64,000 bases of DNA from Clostridium sp. (GCF_018372875.1 NZ_JAHAIF010000006.1:1-64000); one strand, 5' to 3'; counted from the stretch's first letter, positions 28,154-38,778 are shown. Notes: a model not told the origin generated them from the letters alone. Program-made: numbers and translations.

Positions 28154-29044
28154 ATGGAAAAACGAAGTTTTAAAGAGAGGCTATTTAATGAATATATAGG
28201 AAAAATATTTGCAACAATATGTGGAATGTTAATAATAGCAGTTACATTATCAATAATAATATTCATTGGTCAAAAAGGAATTCAAACATTTACTAAGGGA
28301 AACTATGGAATAATAGAATTTCTGTTTACAAATAATTGGAACCCAAGTGAAACACCAGCCTCTTTTGGAGCTTTGGCTTTCATATTAGGATCAACCTTTG
28401 TATCAATGGGTGCAGTAATAATTAGTGCACCCATTGCTATTACATTAGCAGTTTTTGTTAATGTAATATCTAAAGGATTAGGTAATAAACTTATAAAGCC
28501 ATCATTAGAAATACTGGTTGGTATACCATCTGTTGTTTACGGGTGGGTAGGTATATCTGTATTAGTGCCTTTTATAAAAAATCATATAGGTGGAATGGGA
28601 TTTTCATTACTTGCAGGTATATTAGTATTATCCTTAATGATATTACCAACTATAGCAACATTATCTATTGATGCTATTAAGAGCATACCAAGAGAGCATA
28701 TTGAAGCTTCTTATGGATTAGGGGCAACAAGATGGCAAACTATAAAAAATGTTATTATTCCAGGAGCTAAAAGTGGTATTTTAACAGGAGTAGTTTTAGG
28801 AATAGCAAGAGCTTTTGGTGAGGCATTAGCAGTACAAATGGTAATAGGTAACGCAGTAAAGATTCCTGATGGACTATTATCTTCATCATCTACACTTACA
28901 AGTATTTTAACTATGGATATGGCAAATACAGTAGGTGGTACAGCTTGGAATGATGCATTGTGGAGCCTAGCGTTAATATTACTTGTGATATCTTTCTTAT
29001 TTATACTTGCAATTAGAAAGATTGAAAAGAGGAGTGAAGTATAG
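28154..29044 (+). CDS. pstC: Phosphate ABC transporter permease PstC
   Basis: A 296-residue inner-membrane permease with six hydrophobic segments and the EAA-type loop 'IEASYGLGATRWQTIKNVIIPGA', which contacts PstB. ATG 28154 is preferred, 10 bases after AAGGA; the in-frame ATG at 28145 abuts that site. Its stop codon overlaps the first base of pstA (TAGTG), so the two are translationally coupled. Confidence 0.94.
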   Translation: MEKRSFKERLFNEYIGKIFATICGMLIIAVTLSIIIFIGQKGIQTFTKGNYGIIEFLFTNNWNPSETPASFGALAFILGSTFVSMGAVIISAPIAITLAVFVNVISKGLGNKLIKPSLEILVGIPSVVYGWVGISVLVPFIKNHIGGMGFSLLAGILVLSLMILPTIATLSIDAIKSIPREHIEASYGLGATRWQTIKNVIIPGAKSGILTGVVLGIARAFGEALAVQMVIGNAVKIPDGLLSSSSTLTSILTMDMANTVGGTAWNDALWSLALILLVISFLFILAIRKIEKRSEV

Positions 29045-29925
29045 TGAATGCAAAGAAAGTAGATAAGATTTCTACCATAATTATATATATAGTTAGCTTT
29101 TTTGTTGTATTTCTTTTAGGATCATTCATAGCATATATTTTATATCAAGGGTTAGGAATGTTAAAACCTAGTTTCTTGTTTGGAGCATCTAAGACAACAT
29201 CTCCAGGAGGAGGAATAGGAGCTCAGTTATTTAACTCATTCTATATGCTTTTAATATCATTAATAATAACTGTTCCAATAGGAATAGGAGCTGGAATATA
29301 TTTAGCTGAATATGCTAAGGAAGGACCTTTGGTAAGATTTATAAGGTTATCACTTGAAACTATGTCTTCATTACCATCAATAGTAATAGGTATGTTTGGA
29401 TTATTAGTTTTTGTTAACTTTGCTGGATGGGGATATTCTATAATTGCTGGTGCATTATCAGTAAGCATTTTAAATATTCCTTCTATGACAAGAATTTCAG
29501 AAAATGCTATAAAAACTGCTAGTAAGGGAGTTAAGGAAGCTTCATTAGGTTTAGGAGCTAGTAAGTGGCAAACTATTGTTAAGATAACACTTCCAATAGC
29601 TATGGGAGAAATATTAACAGGGATTATCTTATCAGCAGGTAGAATATTTGGTGAAGCAGCAGCCTTCCTTTATACAGCAGGATTAAGTTCTGGAAGATTA
29701 AACTTTAATACAATTAGCTTAACTGGGAAGTCAGCATTCTCATTATTTAGACCAGCTGAAACCCTAGCAGTTCATATATGGAAGTTAAATTCCGAAGCTA
29801 TAGTTCCAGATGCAGCAGCAATTGCTAATGGAACAGCAGCTGTACTAATAATAGCAGTATTGTTATTTAATATATTAGCAAGAGTTGTAGGAAACAGATT
29901 ACTAAAGGCTTATGGTGGAAAGTAG
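29044..29925 (+). CDS. pstA: Phosphate ABC transporter permease PstA
   Basis: A 293-residue second permease of the phosphate transporter, with six hydrophobic segments and the loop 'VKEASLGLGASKWQTIVKITLPIAMGEI'. It starts with GTG overlapping the pstC stop codon. The C-terminal 'RPAETLAVHIWKLNSEA' region is typical of PstA. Confidence 0.95.
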   Translation: MNAKKVDKISTIIIYIVSFFVVFLLGSFIAYILYQGLGMLKPSFLFGASKTTSPGGGIGAQLFNSFYMLLISLIITVPIGIGAGIYLAEYAKEGPLVRFIRLSLETMSSLPSIVIGMFGLLVFVNFAGWGYSIIAGALSVSILNIPSMTRISENAIKTASKGVKEASLGLGASKWQTIVKITLPIAMGEILTGIILSAGRIFGEAAAFLYTAGLSSGRLNFNTISLTGKSAFSLFRPAETLAVHIWKLNSEAIVPDAAAIANGTAAVLIIAVLLFNILARVVGNRLLKAYGGK

Positions 29926-29934
29926 GAGGAAATT

Positions 29935-30684
29935 ATGTCGATTATAGAAACTAAAAACTTAGATTTATATTATGGAACTAATAAAGCTTTAAAAAATATA
30001 AATATGAATATAAATCAAAATGAGGTTACAGCATTAATTGGGCCTTCAGGATGTGGTAAGTCAACATTCTTACGAACATTAAATAGAATGAATGACTTGA
30101 TTGAAGGAGTTAAAGTAACTGGAGAAGTTTTATTTGAAGGTAAAAATATATATGATGATTATGATGAAATTGCATTAAGAAAAAGGGTGGGAATGGTGTT
30201 CCAAAAGGCTAATCCTTTTCCTATGTCAATTTATGATAATATTGCATATGGTCCTAAAATACACGGTATAAAGGATAAGAAGACATTAGATGAAATAGTG
30301 GAAAGAAGCTTAAAGGGAGCAGCTCTTTGGGATGAAACAAAAGACAGATTAAAAAAGAGTGCTTTAGGATTATCTGGTGGGCAACAGCAAAGATTATGTA
30401 TAGCAAGAACTCTTGCTGTATCTCCTGAAGTTATATTGATGGATGAACCTACGTCAGCTTTAGATCCTATTTCTACTAGTAAAGTAGAGGAATTAATGGA
30501 TGAACTAAAGAAAAAATATACTGTTATTATCGTTACTCATAATATGCAACAGGCAGGAAGAATTGCAGACAAAACAGCATTTTTCTTAAATGGTGAAGTA
30601 ATTGAGTTTGGTAAAACGGAGGATATTTTCTATAAACCAAAGGATAAGAGAACAGAGGATTATATAACAGGTAGATTCGGTTAA
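29935..30684 (+). CDS. pstB: Phosphate ABC transporter ATP-binding protein PstB
   Basis: A 249-residue ABC ATPase energising phosphate uptake. Walker A is GPSGCGKST (36-44), the Q-loop is '[23 protein letters not shown]' (a PstB hallmark), the signature is '[16 protein letters not shown]', and Walker B is '[13 protein letters not shown]'. The start follows TAGGAGG, 9 bases after pstA. Confidence 0.98.
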   Translation: MSIIETKNLDLYYGTNKALKNINMNINQNEVTALIGPSGCGKSTFLRTLNRMNDLIEGVKVTGEVLFEGKNIYDDYDEIALRKRVGMVFQKANPFPMSIYDNIAYGPKIHGIKDKKTLDEIVERSLKGAALWDETKDRLKKSALGLSGGQQQRLCIARTLAVSPEVILMDEPTSALDPISTSKVEELMDELKKKYTVIIVTHNMQQAGRIADKTAFFLNGEVIEFGKTEDIFYKPKDKRTEDYITGRFG

Positions 30685-30699
30685 AATAGGAGGTGTATT

Positions 30700-31362
30700 A
30701 TGACTAGAACTTCACAAAAAGCAAGGATTAATGAAATAAATAGGCAATTAACACTTATGTCAAGTTTGGTGGAAAAACAAATTTATTTAAGTATGTTAGC
30801 TTTAAGAAACGCTGATGTTAAGTCAGCTGAAGAAATAATAAAAGATGATGATAAGGTTGATAACTTACAGAAGTTAATAGAAGAAGAATGTATAAAATTT
30901 ATAGCTACGGAACAACCATTAGCTAAAGACTTAAGAAATGTCTTTACTGCATCTAAAATAGTAACAGACCTTGAAAGAATGGCTGACCATGCAGTTGATA
31001 TATGCAAGATTGTTAAAAAAGTAAATGGAAATGGTGGAGAAACGAGAGAGGAAGCTCTTCCGTTGTGGGATATGGAAGAGAAAGTAAGAAAAATGATAGG
31101 ATTATCTATAGAAACTTATATTGAGGGTGATGTAGATAAAGCTTATGAAATTTGTGCCATGGATGATGAAATAGATGAGCTATATGGTAGTATATTTGGA
31201 GAGTTGCTAAAGGGTGTAAAATTAGACAATAGCAAAGCAAATAAAAGTGCTCAATTACTATTTGTTACAAAATACCTAGAAAGAATAGCAGATCATGTGA
31301 CTAATATTTGTGAATGGACGATTTTTTCAAAAAAAGGAACATATGTAGACTTGAATGAATAG
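30700..31362 (+). CDS. phoU: Phosphate signalling protein PhoU
   Basis: A 220-residue helical protein with two PhoU repeats, each with a metal-binding E/DxxxD pattern ('TDLERMADHAVDICK' and 'KYLERIADHVTNICEW'). It links the state of the Pst transporter to PhoR signalling. The start follows AGGAGG. It is the last gene of the pst operon; a terminator follows directly. Confidence 0.97.
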   Translation: MTRTSQKARINEINRQLTLMSSLVEKQIYLSMLALRNADVKSAEEIIKDDDKVDNLQKLIEEECIKFIATEQPLAKDLRNVFTASKIVTDLERMADHAVDICKIVKKVNGNGGETREEALPLWDMEEKVRKMIGLSIETYIEGDVDKAYEICAMDDEIDELYGSIFGELLKGVKLDNSKANKSAQLLFVTKYLERIADHVTNICEWTIFSKKGTYVDLNE

Positions 31363-31363
31363 G

Positions 31364-31394
31364 AGACAAATTCTTTAATAATTTGTCTTTTTTG
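31364..31394 (+). terminator. Intrinsic terminator of the pst-phoU operon
   Basis: A 9-bp stem (AGACAAATT 31364-31372 with AATTTGTCT 31380-31388) is followed by TTTTT. It begins at the phoU stop codon. Confidence 0.9.
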
Positions 31395-31395
31395 T

Positions 31396-31590
31396 TAAAT
31401 ACAATGATCAGATTGATGAGGTATCAAATGAACAAGCCAAGGATACAGGGGAAGTAGCACAAGAACCTAAAGATTTATCTAAAGGTGGTTTATTAATTTT
31501 AATAATGAGTAAGAAGGTGAGTTACTATAGAGGTAATTCACCTTTTATATTAAAAATAGTTTTCTATGTCAAAAACATTAAGGTTATTTA
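31396..31590 (+). pseudogene. Possible decayed coding remnant after phoU
   Basis: The 351 bases between phoU and the DUF512 gene hold no intact gene. One frame is open from just after the terminator to a TAA at 31588-31590, but has no start codon or ribosome binding site at its beginning. It reads like real protein at first: 'NDQIDEVSNEQAKDTGEV', 'AQEPKDLSKGGLLILIM', an acidic stretch followed by a hydrophobic one. The composition (GCC, CAG, GGG) is less AT-rich than the surroundings. A second hairpin at 31514-31544 lies in the later part of the frame, so the original gene probably ended near 31510. I do not recognise the protein. Confidence 0.35.
31514..31550 (+). terminator. Second hairpin terminator downstream of phoU
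   Basis: AAGGTGAGTTAC (31514-31525) pairs with GTAATTCACCTT (31533-31544) with one G-U pair, followed by TTATATT. It may have ended the remnant described at 31396-31590. Confidence 0.6.
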
Positions 31591-31646
31591 AGAATGCATT
31601 TATTAATTTTGGTTAAAATTAAAAAAGGATTAAGTTGGCAATATAA

Positions 31647-31675
31647 TTGACTTGAATTTATTAATAAGGTAATAT
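31647..31675 (+). promoter_or_regulatory. Sigma-A promoter of the DUF512-der-gpsA operon
   Basis: TTGACT (31647-31652), a 17-base spacer and TAATAT (31670-31675) lie upstream of the gene at 31714. Confidence 0.7.
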
Positions 31676-31713
31676 AGCATAGGTAGAAACTTATACAAAA
31701 AGGGAGTGAAAAA

Positions 31714-33048
31714 ATGAAAAATGTTATAAAAGAAGTACTTCCTGATAGTATCGCAGAAGAAGTTGGAATAGAAGTTAATGATGTGTTAATTTCTATAAAT
31801 GATAATATTATTGATGATATAATAGATTACAGATTTCTTTCGGCTGATGAAGAGATAGTATTACAAATAGAAAAGTCTAACGGCGAAATTTGGGATATAG
31901 AGATAGAAAAAGAATATGGAGAAGAACTTGGAATTGAATTTGGCGGGGGAATAATGGATAAAGCTAAGAGTTGTAGTAATAAATGTATGTTCTGTTTTAT
32001 TGACCAGTTGCCAAAAGGAATGAGGGATACTCTATACTTTAAAGATGATGATTCAAGACTATCTTTCTTACAAGGAAATTTTGTAACCTTAACAAATATG
32101 AAAGAAGAAGATATTGATAGAATTATTAGATATAGAATAAGCCCTATTAATATTTCTGTACATACAACTAATCCAGAGTTAAGAGTAAGGATGCTAAAAA
32201 ATAGGTTTGCAGGAAATGTTTTAGAAAGAATGCAAAGGCTATCAGATGAAGGAATACAAATGCATGCACAAATAGTATGTATTCCAGATGTTAATGATGG
32301 AGAAGAGCTTAAAAAAACTATTAAGGATTTATATAAATTATATCCTCAGGTTAATAATGTAGCTGTTGTTCCTATAGGTATTACAAAATTTAGAGAAGGC
32401 CTTGAAAAAGTAAATACTTTTACAAAAGAAGGTTCAAAATATACAATAGATATGGTTAAAGAGCTTCAAAATAAATTTTATAATGAAGTTGGCGAGCCCT
32501 TTGTGAGACTTTCAGATGAATTTTACATTGTTGCAGGAGAAGAAATTCCAGATGCAGAATTTTATAATGGTTTTACCCAAATAGAAGATGGTGTTGGAGT
32601 TACTAGATGTTTTAGAGATGCAATAGAAAGTGATTTAGATATATTAGATCTAAATACAAGGGGAAGTTATACAATGATAACTGGCACTTTAGCTTATGAT
32701 GAAGTGAAGAGTGCAGCAGAAAAAATAATGAAGAAGAATCCTAAAATACACATAGATGTATTTAAGATAATAAATAATTTCTTTGGAGATACTATTACTG
32801 TTAATGGATTATTAACAGGAGGAGATATTATTGAGCAATTAAAAGGAAAGATAAGAACACCTTATTTATTTATGGCAGATAATATGTTCAGACGTGGATA
32901 TGAACTTGCACCTCAAGACAGTATTATGCTAGATGATTTAACTATAAATGATATAGAGAAGGCTTTAGATGTTAAAGTTATTGTTTGTGATTATACAGGG
33001 GAAGATCTTATATCATTAATAAACGAATATAACAAGGAGGAAATATAA
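31714..33048 (+). CDS. DUF512 family radical SAM-like iron-sulfur protein
   Basis: A 444-residue protein. An N-terminal PDZ-like segment ('[27 protein letters not shown]') is followed by a radical SAM-type cysteine motif '[14 protein letters not shown]' (about residues 89-100), and the C-terminal DUF512 domain (about 280-435). The family is widespread in Firmicutes and cyanobacteria and its reaction is not established. It overlaps der by one base and is followed by gpsA, a conserved clostridial linkage that hints at ribosome-related or membrane work but proves neither. The start follows AAGGGAGTG. Confidence 0.9.
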   Translation: MKNVIKEVLPDSIAEEVGIEVNDVLISINDNIIDDIIDYRFLSADEEIVLQIEKSNGEIWDIEIEKEYGEELGIEFGGGIMDKAKSCSNKCMFCFIDQLPKGMRDTLYFKDDDSRLSFLQGNFVTLTNMKEEDIDRIIRYRISPINISVHTTNPELRVRMLKNRFAGNVLERMQRLSDEGIQMHAQIVCIPDVNDGEELKKTIKDLYKLYPQVNNVAVVPIGITKFREGLEKVNTFTKEGSKYTIDMVKELQNKFYNEVGEPFVRLSDEFYIVAGEEIPDAEFYNGFTQIEDGVGVTRCFRDAIESDLDILDLNTRGSYTMITGTLAYDEVKSAAEKIMKKNPKIHIDVFKIINNFFGDTITVNGLLTGGDIIEQLKGKIRTPYLFMADNMFRRGYELAPQDSIMLDDLTINDIEKALDVKVIVCDYTGEDLISLINEYNKEEI

Positions 33049-34367
33049 TGGGTAAACCAATAGTTGCTATAGTAGGAAGACCAAATGTAGGTAAGTCTAC
33101 ATTATTTAATAAATTAGCAGGAAAAAGAATATCAATAGTTCAAGATACACCGGGGGTAACAAGAGATAGAGTATATGCAGAAGCAGAATGGCTAAGCTAT
33201 AATTTTACTATGATTGATACTGGAGGAATTGAGCCAGAAAGAGATGATATCATTGTAAAACAAATGAGAAGACAGGCAAATATTGCAATAGAAACAGCAG
33301 ATGTTATAGTATTTATCGTTGATGGTAAAGAAGGAATAACTGCAGCTGATGAAGAAGTTGCAAACATGCTTAGAAAGAGTAAAAAGCCTGTTGTTTTAGT
33401 TGTTAATAAGGTTGATTCATTAAAAGAAGAAGAGAATGCTTGGGAATTCTATAATTTAGGAATAGGAGACCCTATAACAATATCAGCATCACAAGGTCTA
33501 GGTCTTGGAGATATGCTTGATAGAGTTGTAGAAAACTTTGATAAATTTGATAATGAAGAAGAGGAAGATGAATTCATTAGAATAGCAATGATAGGTAAGC
33601 CTAACGTTGGTAAATCTTCTTTAATAAATAAGCTTTTAGGAGAAGAGAGAGTAATTGTATCTAATGTTCCAGGTACTACAAGAGATGCCATAGATAGTAC
33701 TTTAGAAACAGACTTAGGAAAGTTTATTCTTATAGATACAGCTGGTCTTAGAAGAAAGAGTAAAATAAAAGAAGAAATCGAAAGATATAGTGCTGTAAGA
33801 ACACTTACTTCAATAGAAAGAGCTGATGTATGTATACTTATGATAGATGCAACAGAGGGGATTACAGAACAAGATGAAAAGATAATTGGTTTAGCTCATG
33901 AAATGAGAAAAGCTATAATGGTTATAGTTAATAAGTGGGATTTAGTAGAAAAAGATGATAAGACAATGGATAAGTTTAAAAAGGACTTACAACAAAATCT
34001 TAAGTTCTTATCTTATGCAGAATACTTATTTATTTCAGCTTTAACAGGTCAAAGAACACATAAGGTTTTAGAATTAGCTAAAAAGTGTTATGATAATTAT
34101 AATAAGAGAATATCAACAGGTATATTAAATGACGTTATAAGTAAGGCTGTATTAATGAAAGAGCCACCTGTAGTAGCATTAAAGAGATTAAAGATATATT
34201 ACGCTACTCAAGTAGCTACAAAGCCACCTAAGTTTGTATTCTTTGTTAACGACCTACAAGCAAGACATTTCTCTTATGAAAGATATTTAGAAAACCAAAT
34301 TAGAGAAAGTTTTGATTTTAAGGGAACAGGTATAGAGATAGAATATAGAGAGAGGAAGGACAAGTAA
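33048..34367 (+). CDS. der: Ribosome biogenesis GTPase Der (EngA)
   Basis: A 439-residue tandem GTPase needed for 50S assembly. Domain 1 has GRPNVGKST (about 10-18), 'DTGGIE' and 'NKVD'; domain 2 has GKPNVGKSS (about 184-192), '[10 protein letters not shown]' and 'NKWD'. A KH-like domain ends the chain. It overlaps both neighbours by a single base (TAATG junctions), so the three genes are translationally coupled. Confidence 0.98.
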   Translation: MGKPIVAIVGRPNVGKSTLFNKLAGKRISIVQDTPGVTRDRVYAEAEWLSYNFTMIDTGGIEPERDDIIVKQMRRQANIAIETADVIVFIVDGKEGITAADEEVANMLRKSKKPVVLVVNKVDSLKEEENAWEFYNLGIGDPITISASQGLGLGDMLDRVVENFDKFDNEEEEDEFIRIAMIGKPNVGKSSLINKLLGEERVIVSNVPGTTRDAIDSTLETDLGKFILIDTAGLRRKSKIKEEIERYSAVRTLTSIERADVCILMIDATEGITEQDEKIIGLAHEMRKAIMVIVNKWDLVEKDDKTMDKFKKDLQQNLKFLSYAEYLFISALTGQRTHKVLELAKKCYDNYNKRISTGILNDVISKAVLMKEPPVVALKRLKIYYATQVATKPPKFVFFVNDLQARHFSYERYLENQIRESFDFKGTGIEIEYRERKDK

Positions 34368-35359
34368 TGAGTAAAGTCGGTTTTATAGGAGGCGGAAGCT
34401 TTGGTACAGCTTTAGGTATCCTTTTGGCAAACAAAGGAAATGAAGTATCTATATATGATAGGGATCAAAGTGTTGTTGATGATATTAACATCAGCAGAAA
34501 AAATGATAGGTATATAAAAGATTTAAATATACCATCAAATTTAACTGCCTATAATAACTTAGATGATGCTATAGAAGGAATTGATTATTTAGTATTAGCT
34601 GTTCCTTCCCATATAATTAGAATTGTTGCAAGAAGTTTAAAAGGAAAGCTTAATGTTAATGTTCCTATAGTTTCAATAGCTAAAGGGATTGAAGAAGGAA
34701 CCGATTTAAGACTTTCAGAGGTTATTAATGAAGAGCTACCTAATAAAGTTGTTGTGTTATCAGGACCTAGCCACGCGGAAGAAGTTGCACTTCAAATTCC
34801 AACAACTTTAGTTGTAACATCGAAAGATATGGACTGTGCAAAGGAAATTCAAGATTTATTTATGACATCTTACTTTAGAGTATATACAAATGATGATATT
34901 GTTGGCGTAGAAATTGGTGGTGCTGTTAAAAATATAATTGCACTAGCTGCTGGAGTAATTGATGGAATAGGATATGGAGATAATACAAAAGCTGCTTTAA
35001 TGACTAGAGGTATGAAGGAGATTTCAAGAATAGGTGTAGCTCTTGGAGGGAAAGAAGATACCTTCTATGGACTAACTGGAATGGGAGATCTAATAGTAAC
35101 TTGTACTTCTATGCATTCAAGAAATAGAAGAGCAGGTATTTTAATAGGAAAAGGTGAAACTCTAGATTCTGCCTTAAAGGAAGTTGGAATGGTAGTAGAA
35201 GGAGTTAAAGCTTGTAAGGCTTTTTATGAATTAAAAGAGAAAATGAATATTTCAATGCCTATTACAGATTCTTTGTATAAAGTTCTATTCCAAGGGAAAA
35301 GTGCAGAAGAAGGCGTTAAAGAACTTATGGAACGTAATAAAAAGAATGAAAGATGGTAA
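34367..35359 (+). CDS. gpsA: Glycerol-3-phosphate dehydrogenase [NAD(P)+]
   Basis: A 330-residue enzyme reducing dihydroxyacetone phosphate to sn-glycerol-3-phosphate for phospholipid synthesis. The Rossmann motif is '[13 protein letters not shown]' at the N-terminus; catalytic and substrate motifs include '[17 protein letters not shown]', '[18 protein letters not shown]' (Lys about 189) and '[20 protein letters not shown]'. It is coupled to der through an overlapping TAATG. Confidence 0.97.
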   Translation: MSKVGFIGGGSFGTALGILLANKGNEVSIYDRDQSVVDDINISRKNDRYIKDLNIPSNLTAYNNLDDAIEGIDYLVLAVPSHIIRIVARSLKGKLNVNVPIVSIAKGIEEGTDLRLSEVINEELPNKVVVLSGPSHAEEVALQIPTTLVVTSKDMDCAKEIQDLFMTSYFRVYTNDDIVGVEIGGAVKNIIALAAGVIDGIGYGDNTKAALMTRGMKEISRIGVALGGKEDTFYGLTGMGDLIVTCTSMHSRNRRAGILIGKGETLDSALKEVGMVVEGVKACKAFYELKEKMNISMPITDSLYKVLFQGKSAEEGVKELMERNKKNERW

Positions 35360-35362
35360 AGG

Positions 35363-35396
35363 ATAAAGACCACGGGTACTCCGTGGTCTTTTATTT
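35363..35396 (+). terminator. Bidirectional terminator between gpsA and the reverse-strand gene
   Basis: An 11-bp perfect stem (AAAGACCACGG 35365-35375 with CCGTGGTCTTT 35381-35391) has T tracts on both strands. It reaches the stop codon of the convergent gene at 35391. Confidence 0.92.
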
Positions 35397-35915
35397 GATA
35401 TCAAATAATTTTTGTTTCATGACATCGTAATAGCTTACATCTTCATGTGGCTTCAATGAAAAGAAGTCAACGTTAAATTTTTTAAATGTTTTACTAATAT
35501 CTTTGATTGAATCTGCTAAAAGAATAGCTTTTTTCATTTTTTTACTTCCATCCAATACTTTTAGTAAATCTCTATCTTTTATTCCGTCAATAGGATATAC
35601 AATTAAAATTTCCGTATCCTTTGGTGGAGTTTTCACAAAAGACTTTTCAAATATATAGAAAGAAATTTTGTGAACACCTACAGAATAATTCATATTTAGC
35701 TTAATTCCATCTTTTGCTGTAGGGAATATTTCTTTAAAGAATTTTTCTGAAGGAGAAACAATTGCTATGTTAAGTGGGGTAGTAAATTCTTTCACTAATA
35801 TATTTAAGGTAAGCTTGGACATACCTTCAGTGTTATTAGTATCGATTATAAGACATCTTTTAGTTATACCCTTAAGAAAGTTAATTAATCTTTTTATGAT
35901 TTCTCTCTTCTCCAT
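35391..35915 (-). CDS. Uncharacterised protein
   Basis: A 174-residue soluble protein that I cannot place in a family. It begins with a basic helix ('EKREIIKRLINFLKGITKR'), then alternates strands and helices ('CLIIDTNN', 'NIAIVSPSEKFFKEIF', 'ILIVYPIDGIKD', 'KKAILLADSIKDISKTF'), which looks like an alpha/beta fold. No signal peptide, membrane segment or catalytic motif is evident. The start follows GAGGGATTAAT on the reverse strand. It converges with gpsA and is divergent from spoIVA, a conserved place that may tie it to sporulation. Codon use is like that of its neighbours. Confidence 0.75.
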   Translation of the reverse strand: MEKREIIKRLINFLKGITKRCLIIDTNNTEGMSKLTLNILVKEFTTPLNIAIVSPSEKFFKEIFPTAKDGIKLNMNYSVGVHKISFYIFEKSFVKTPPKDTEILIVYPIDGIKDRDLLKVLDGSKKMKKAILLADSIKDISKTFKKFNVDFFSLKPHEDVSYYDVMKQKLFDIK

Positions 35916-36159
35916 ATTAATCCCTCTTTTATCAATTACTGTAAATGTTATCTTAATAATAGTTTAACACATAATATGCATAGATTCTATAATTATAGGA
36001 AAAAATAGTTTAATTTCATATGGTATTTACTAAAGGTATGAAACATATCATATATAGAAAAATAGATATATTATTTGAGGTTAAATATAAAAGGTAGTAT
36101 ATCTTTTATAAATCAAGAATATATATATATTGTTAAAAAATAATATAGGAGGTCGTAAC

Positions 36160-37638
36160 TTGGACAGCTTCAATATATACAAAGATATAGCTGAAAGAAC
36201 CCAAGGGGACATATATGTAGGAGTTGTTGGGCCTGTAAGGACTGGAAAATCAACTTTTATAAAGAAGTTTATGGACCTTATGGTAATACCAAAGATTGAT
36301 AATAACTATAAAAAAGAAAGAGCTAAGGATGAGCTGCCACAAAGTGGGTCAGGAAAGAGTATTCATACAACTGAGCCTAAATTCGTTCCTAACGAAGCTG
36401 TTGAGATAAGTCTTGACGATGAATTAGTATTTAAAGTGCGTATGGTAGACTGTGTTGGATATATCGTAAAAGGCGCATTGGGTTATCTTGATGGTGAGGA
36501 AGCAAAAATGGTTCATACTCCATGGTATGAGTATGAAATTCCTTTTGAGGATGCAGCAGAAATAGGAACAAGAAAGGTTATTACAGATCATTCAACAATA
36601 GGAATAGTGGTAACTACAGATGGTAGTATAACTGGAATAACTAGAGAGGAATATGTAGAGGCAGAAGAAAGAGTAATATCTGAACTTCAATCTATAAATA
36701 AGCCGTTTATAATGGTTTTAAATAGTGCGAAGCCAAATGCCCCTGAAACAAAAGCTCTAAAAAAGGAACTTGAAGAAAAGTATAATGTAACTGTACAAAT
36801 TCTTGATGTTTATAATATGGGGGAAGGGGATATAGAGGATATATTTAAGTCTGTGCTTACAGAATTCCCAGTAAGAGAAATAAATATTGATATGCCAGAG
36901 TGGTTAGAAAGACTTGAACCTTCTCATTGGCTAAAGAAAGATTTCTTAAACATAGTTAAGGATATGAGTATCAACATATCAAAGGTAAAAGATATTAAGG
37001 TTTCTTTAGATTCCTTTAAAGAAGAAGAGAATTTAGGTAGTTCTCAACTAATGGAAATAGACTTAGGAGTTGGAACTGGAAGAATTCTTATGAAGCCTAA
37101 GGATGGTATCTTTTATAAAGTACTTAGTGAAATTTGTGATTTAGATGTTTCTTCAGAGAGTGATTTATTGTCTTTAGTAAAGGAACTAAATGTAGCAAGG
37201 AAGGAATATGACAAAGTTAAGGATGCATTAATAGATGTAAAAGAAACTGGTTATGGATTAGTAGCACCTCAACTAAGTGAAATGAAGTTTGAAGAACCAG
37301 AAATAGTTAAGCAAGGTAATAAGTTTGGTGTTAAACTTAAAGCTAGTGCTCCATCATTACATCTTATCAAAGCAGACATTAAAACTGAAATCAGTCCTAT
37401 AATGGGTTCTGAAAAAGAATCAGAAGAGTTAGTTAAGGCTATTTTAGATCAGTTTGAAAGTGACCCGACAAGTTTATGGCAAAGTAATATGTTTGGTAAG
37501 TCCTTAGAGGTATTAGTTAAGGAAGGATTACAAAATAAGTTATATAAGATGCCAGAAGACGTACAGGTAAAAATCCAGAAAACACTTCAAAAGATTATTA
37601 ATGAAGGTAATGGTGGATTAATCTGCATAATTCTATAA
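36160..37638 (+). CDS. spoIVA: Stage IV sporulation protein A (coat morphogenetic ATPase)
   Basis: A 492-residue ATPase that polymerises on the forespore surface as the basement layer of the spore coat. The N-terminus 'IYKDIAERTQGDIYVGVVGPVRTGKST' contains Walker A at about residues 24-31; the TRAFAC-like core extends to about 230, then a middle domain and the C-terminal polymerisation tip ending 'NEGNGGLICIIL'. The length equals that of B. subtilis SpoIVA. The start is TTG 36160, 6 bases after AGGAGGT; an earlier TTG (36130) has no ribosome binding site. Its anchor peptide SpoVM is encoded at 57967. I could not identify a convincing sigma-E promoter. Confidence 0.97.
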   Translation: MDSFNIYKDIAERTQGDIYVGVVGPVRTGKSTFIKKFMDLMVIPKIDNNYKKERAKDELPQSGSGKSIHTTEPKFVPNEAVEISLDDELVFKVRMVDCVGYIVKGALGYLDGEEAKMVHTPWYEYEIPFEDAAEIGTRKVITDHSTIGIVVTTDGSITGITREEYVEAEERVISELQSINKPFIMVLNSAKPNAPETKALKKELEEKYNVTVQILDVYNMGEGDIEDIFKSVLTEFPVREINIDMPEWLERLEPSHWLKKDFLNIVKDMSINISKVKDIKVSLDSFKEEENLGSSQLMEIDLGVGTGRILMKPKDGIFYKVLSEICDLDVSSESDLLSLVKELNVARKEYDKVKDALIDVKETGYGLVAPQLSEMKFEEPEIVKQGNKFGVKLKASAPSLHLIKADIKTEISPIMGSEKESEELVKAILDQFESDPTSLWQSNMFGKSLEVLVKEGLQNKLYKMPEDVQVKIQKTLQKIINEGNGGLICIIL

Positions 37639-37639
37639 G

Positions 37640-37672
37640 AAAAAACTCCTGATAATTCAGGAGTTTTCTTTT
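37640..37672 (+). terminator. Bidirectional terminator between spoIVA and ilvE
   Basis: An 11-bp stem (AAAACTCCTGA 37642-37652 with TCAGGAGTTTT 37657-37667) and a TAAT loop, with T tracts on both strands, separate the convergent genes. Confidence 0.9.
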
Positions 37673-38696
37673 ATTTAACCTTAAAGATCCATCCTTTTGG
37701 TCCTTCAACATCACCAAATTGAATTCCAACAAGAAGATCGTATAATTTTCTTGTTAATGGACCAACTTCTGTTTCGCTATGGAAAACATGAAGTTTACCT
37801 TTATATTCAATTCCACCAATTGGGGTAATAACAGCAGCAGTTCCACATGCCCCTGCTTCCTTAAATTTATCAATTTCATCAATATAAACATTGCCTTCAA
37901 TTACTTCTAGATGAAGATAATCTTTTGCAAGCTCCAATAGTGAATACTTTGTTATACTTGGTAATATTGATGATGAGTTTGGAGTTATAAATTTATTATC
38001 ATGGGTAATTCCAAAAAAGTTAGCAGCTCCAACTTCTTCAATTTTTGTATGAGTAGCTGGATCAAGATATATACAGTCTGCAAAACCTCTTTCTGCTGCT
38101 ATTTTATGTGGTTCCATAGATGCAGCATAATTTCCACCTACTTTTTGTTGTCCAGTTCCATATGGAGCAGCTCTATCAAAGTCTGAAATCATGAAGTTAA
38201 CTGGAGCAAGCCCTCCCTTGAAATAAGCTCCTACAGGAACGCAAAATACTGAAAAGATATATTCCGGAGCAGGTTTTACACCAATATTGTCACCAACACC
38301 AATCATAAATGGTCTTAAGTAAAGGGTACCTCCGGAACCATATGGTGGAACAAATCTTTCATTTGCTTTAACTACTTGCATACATGCATCTATAAATTTT
38401 TCTTCAGGTATTTCAGGCATTAAAAGTTTTCTACAAGAGTCATTCATTCTAGCAGCATTTCTATTTACTCTAAATAGTTGAATGCTACCATCTTTTGTTC
38501 TATATGCTTTTAGCCCCTCAAAGCATTGTTGTCCATAATGTAAAGCTGTTGATGCCTCGCTTATCCTAAGCATATTATCTTCTGTAAGCTTGCCATCATC
38601 CCAGTTACCATCTTTCCAAACAGATATGTAACGGAAATCTGTTTTAATATAATTGAAACCAAGTTCGTCCCAATTTATTTCTTTTGTTGTATCCAT
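37671..38696 (-). CDS. ilvE: Branched-chain amino acid aminotransferase
   Basis: A 341-residue PLP enzyme of fold type IV, interconverting leucine, isoleucine or valine and their 2-oxo acids. The PLP lysine is in '[11 protein letters not shown]', with '[13 protein letters not shown]' near the N-terminus, 'RPFMIGVG' and '[12 protein letters not shown]' for cofactor binding. The length and motifs resemble the larger class II BCAT group. The reverse-strand start follows TAGGAGGG. No T-box or other leader is visible before it. Confidence 0.96.
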   Translation of the reverse strand: MDTTKEINWDELGFNYIKTDFRYISVWKDGNWDDGKLTEDNMLRISEASTALHYGQQCFEGLKAYRTKDGSIQLFRVNRNAARMNDSCRKLLMPEIPEEKFIDACMQVVKANERFVPPYGSGGTLYLRPFMIGVGDNIGVKPAPEYIFSVFCVPVGAYFKGGLAPVNFMISDFDRAAPYGTGQQKVGGNYAASMEPHKIAAERGFADCIYLDPATHTKIEEVGAANFFGITHDNKFITPNSSSILPSITKYSLLELAKDYLHLEVIEGNVYIDEIDKFKEAGACGTAAVITPIGGIEYKGKLHVFHSETEVGPLTRKLYDLLVGIQFGDVEGPKGWIFKVK

Positions 38697-38778
38697 AAAT
38701 ATAGCCCTCCTAATTATTTTAATAATAATTATATTTTATCACTATTTTTAAATAGGTAAATAAAAAGTGTAATCTTAT

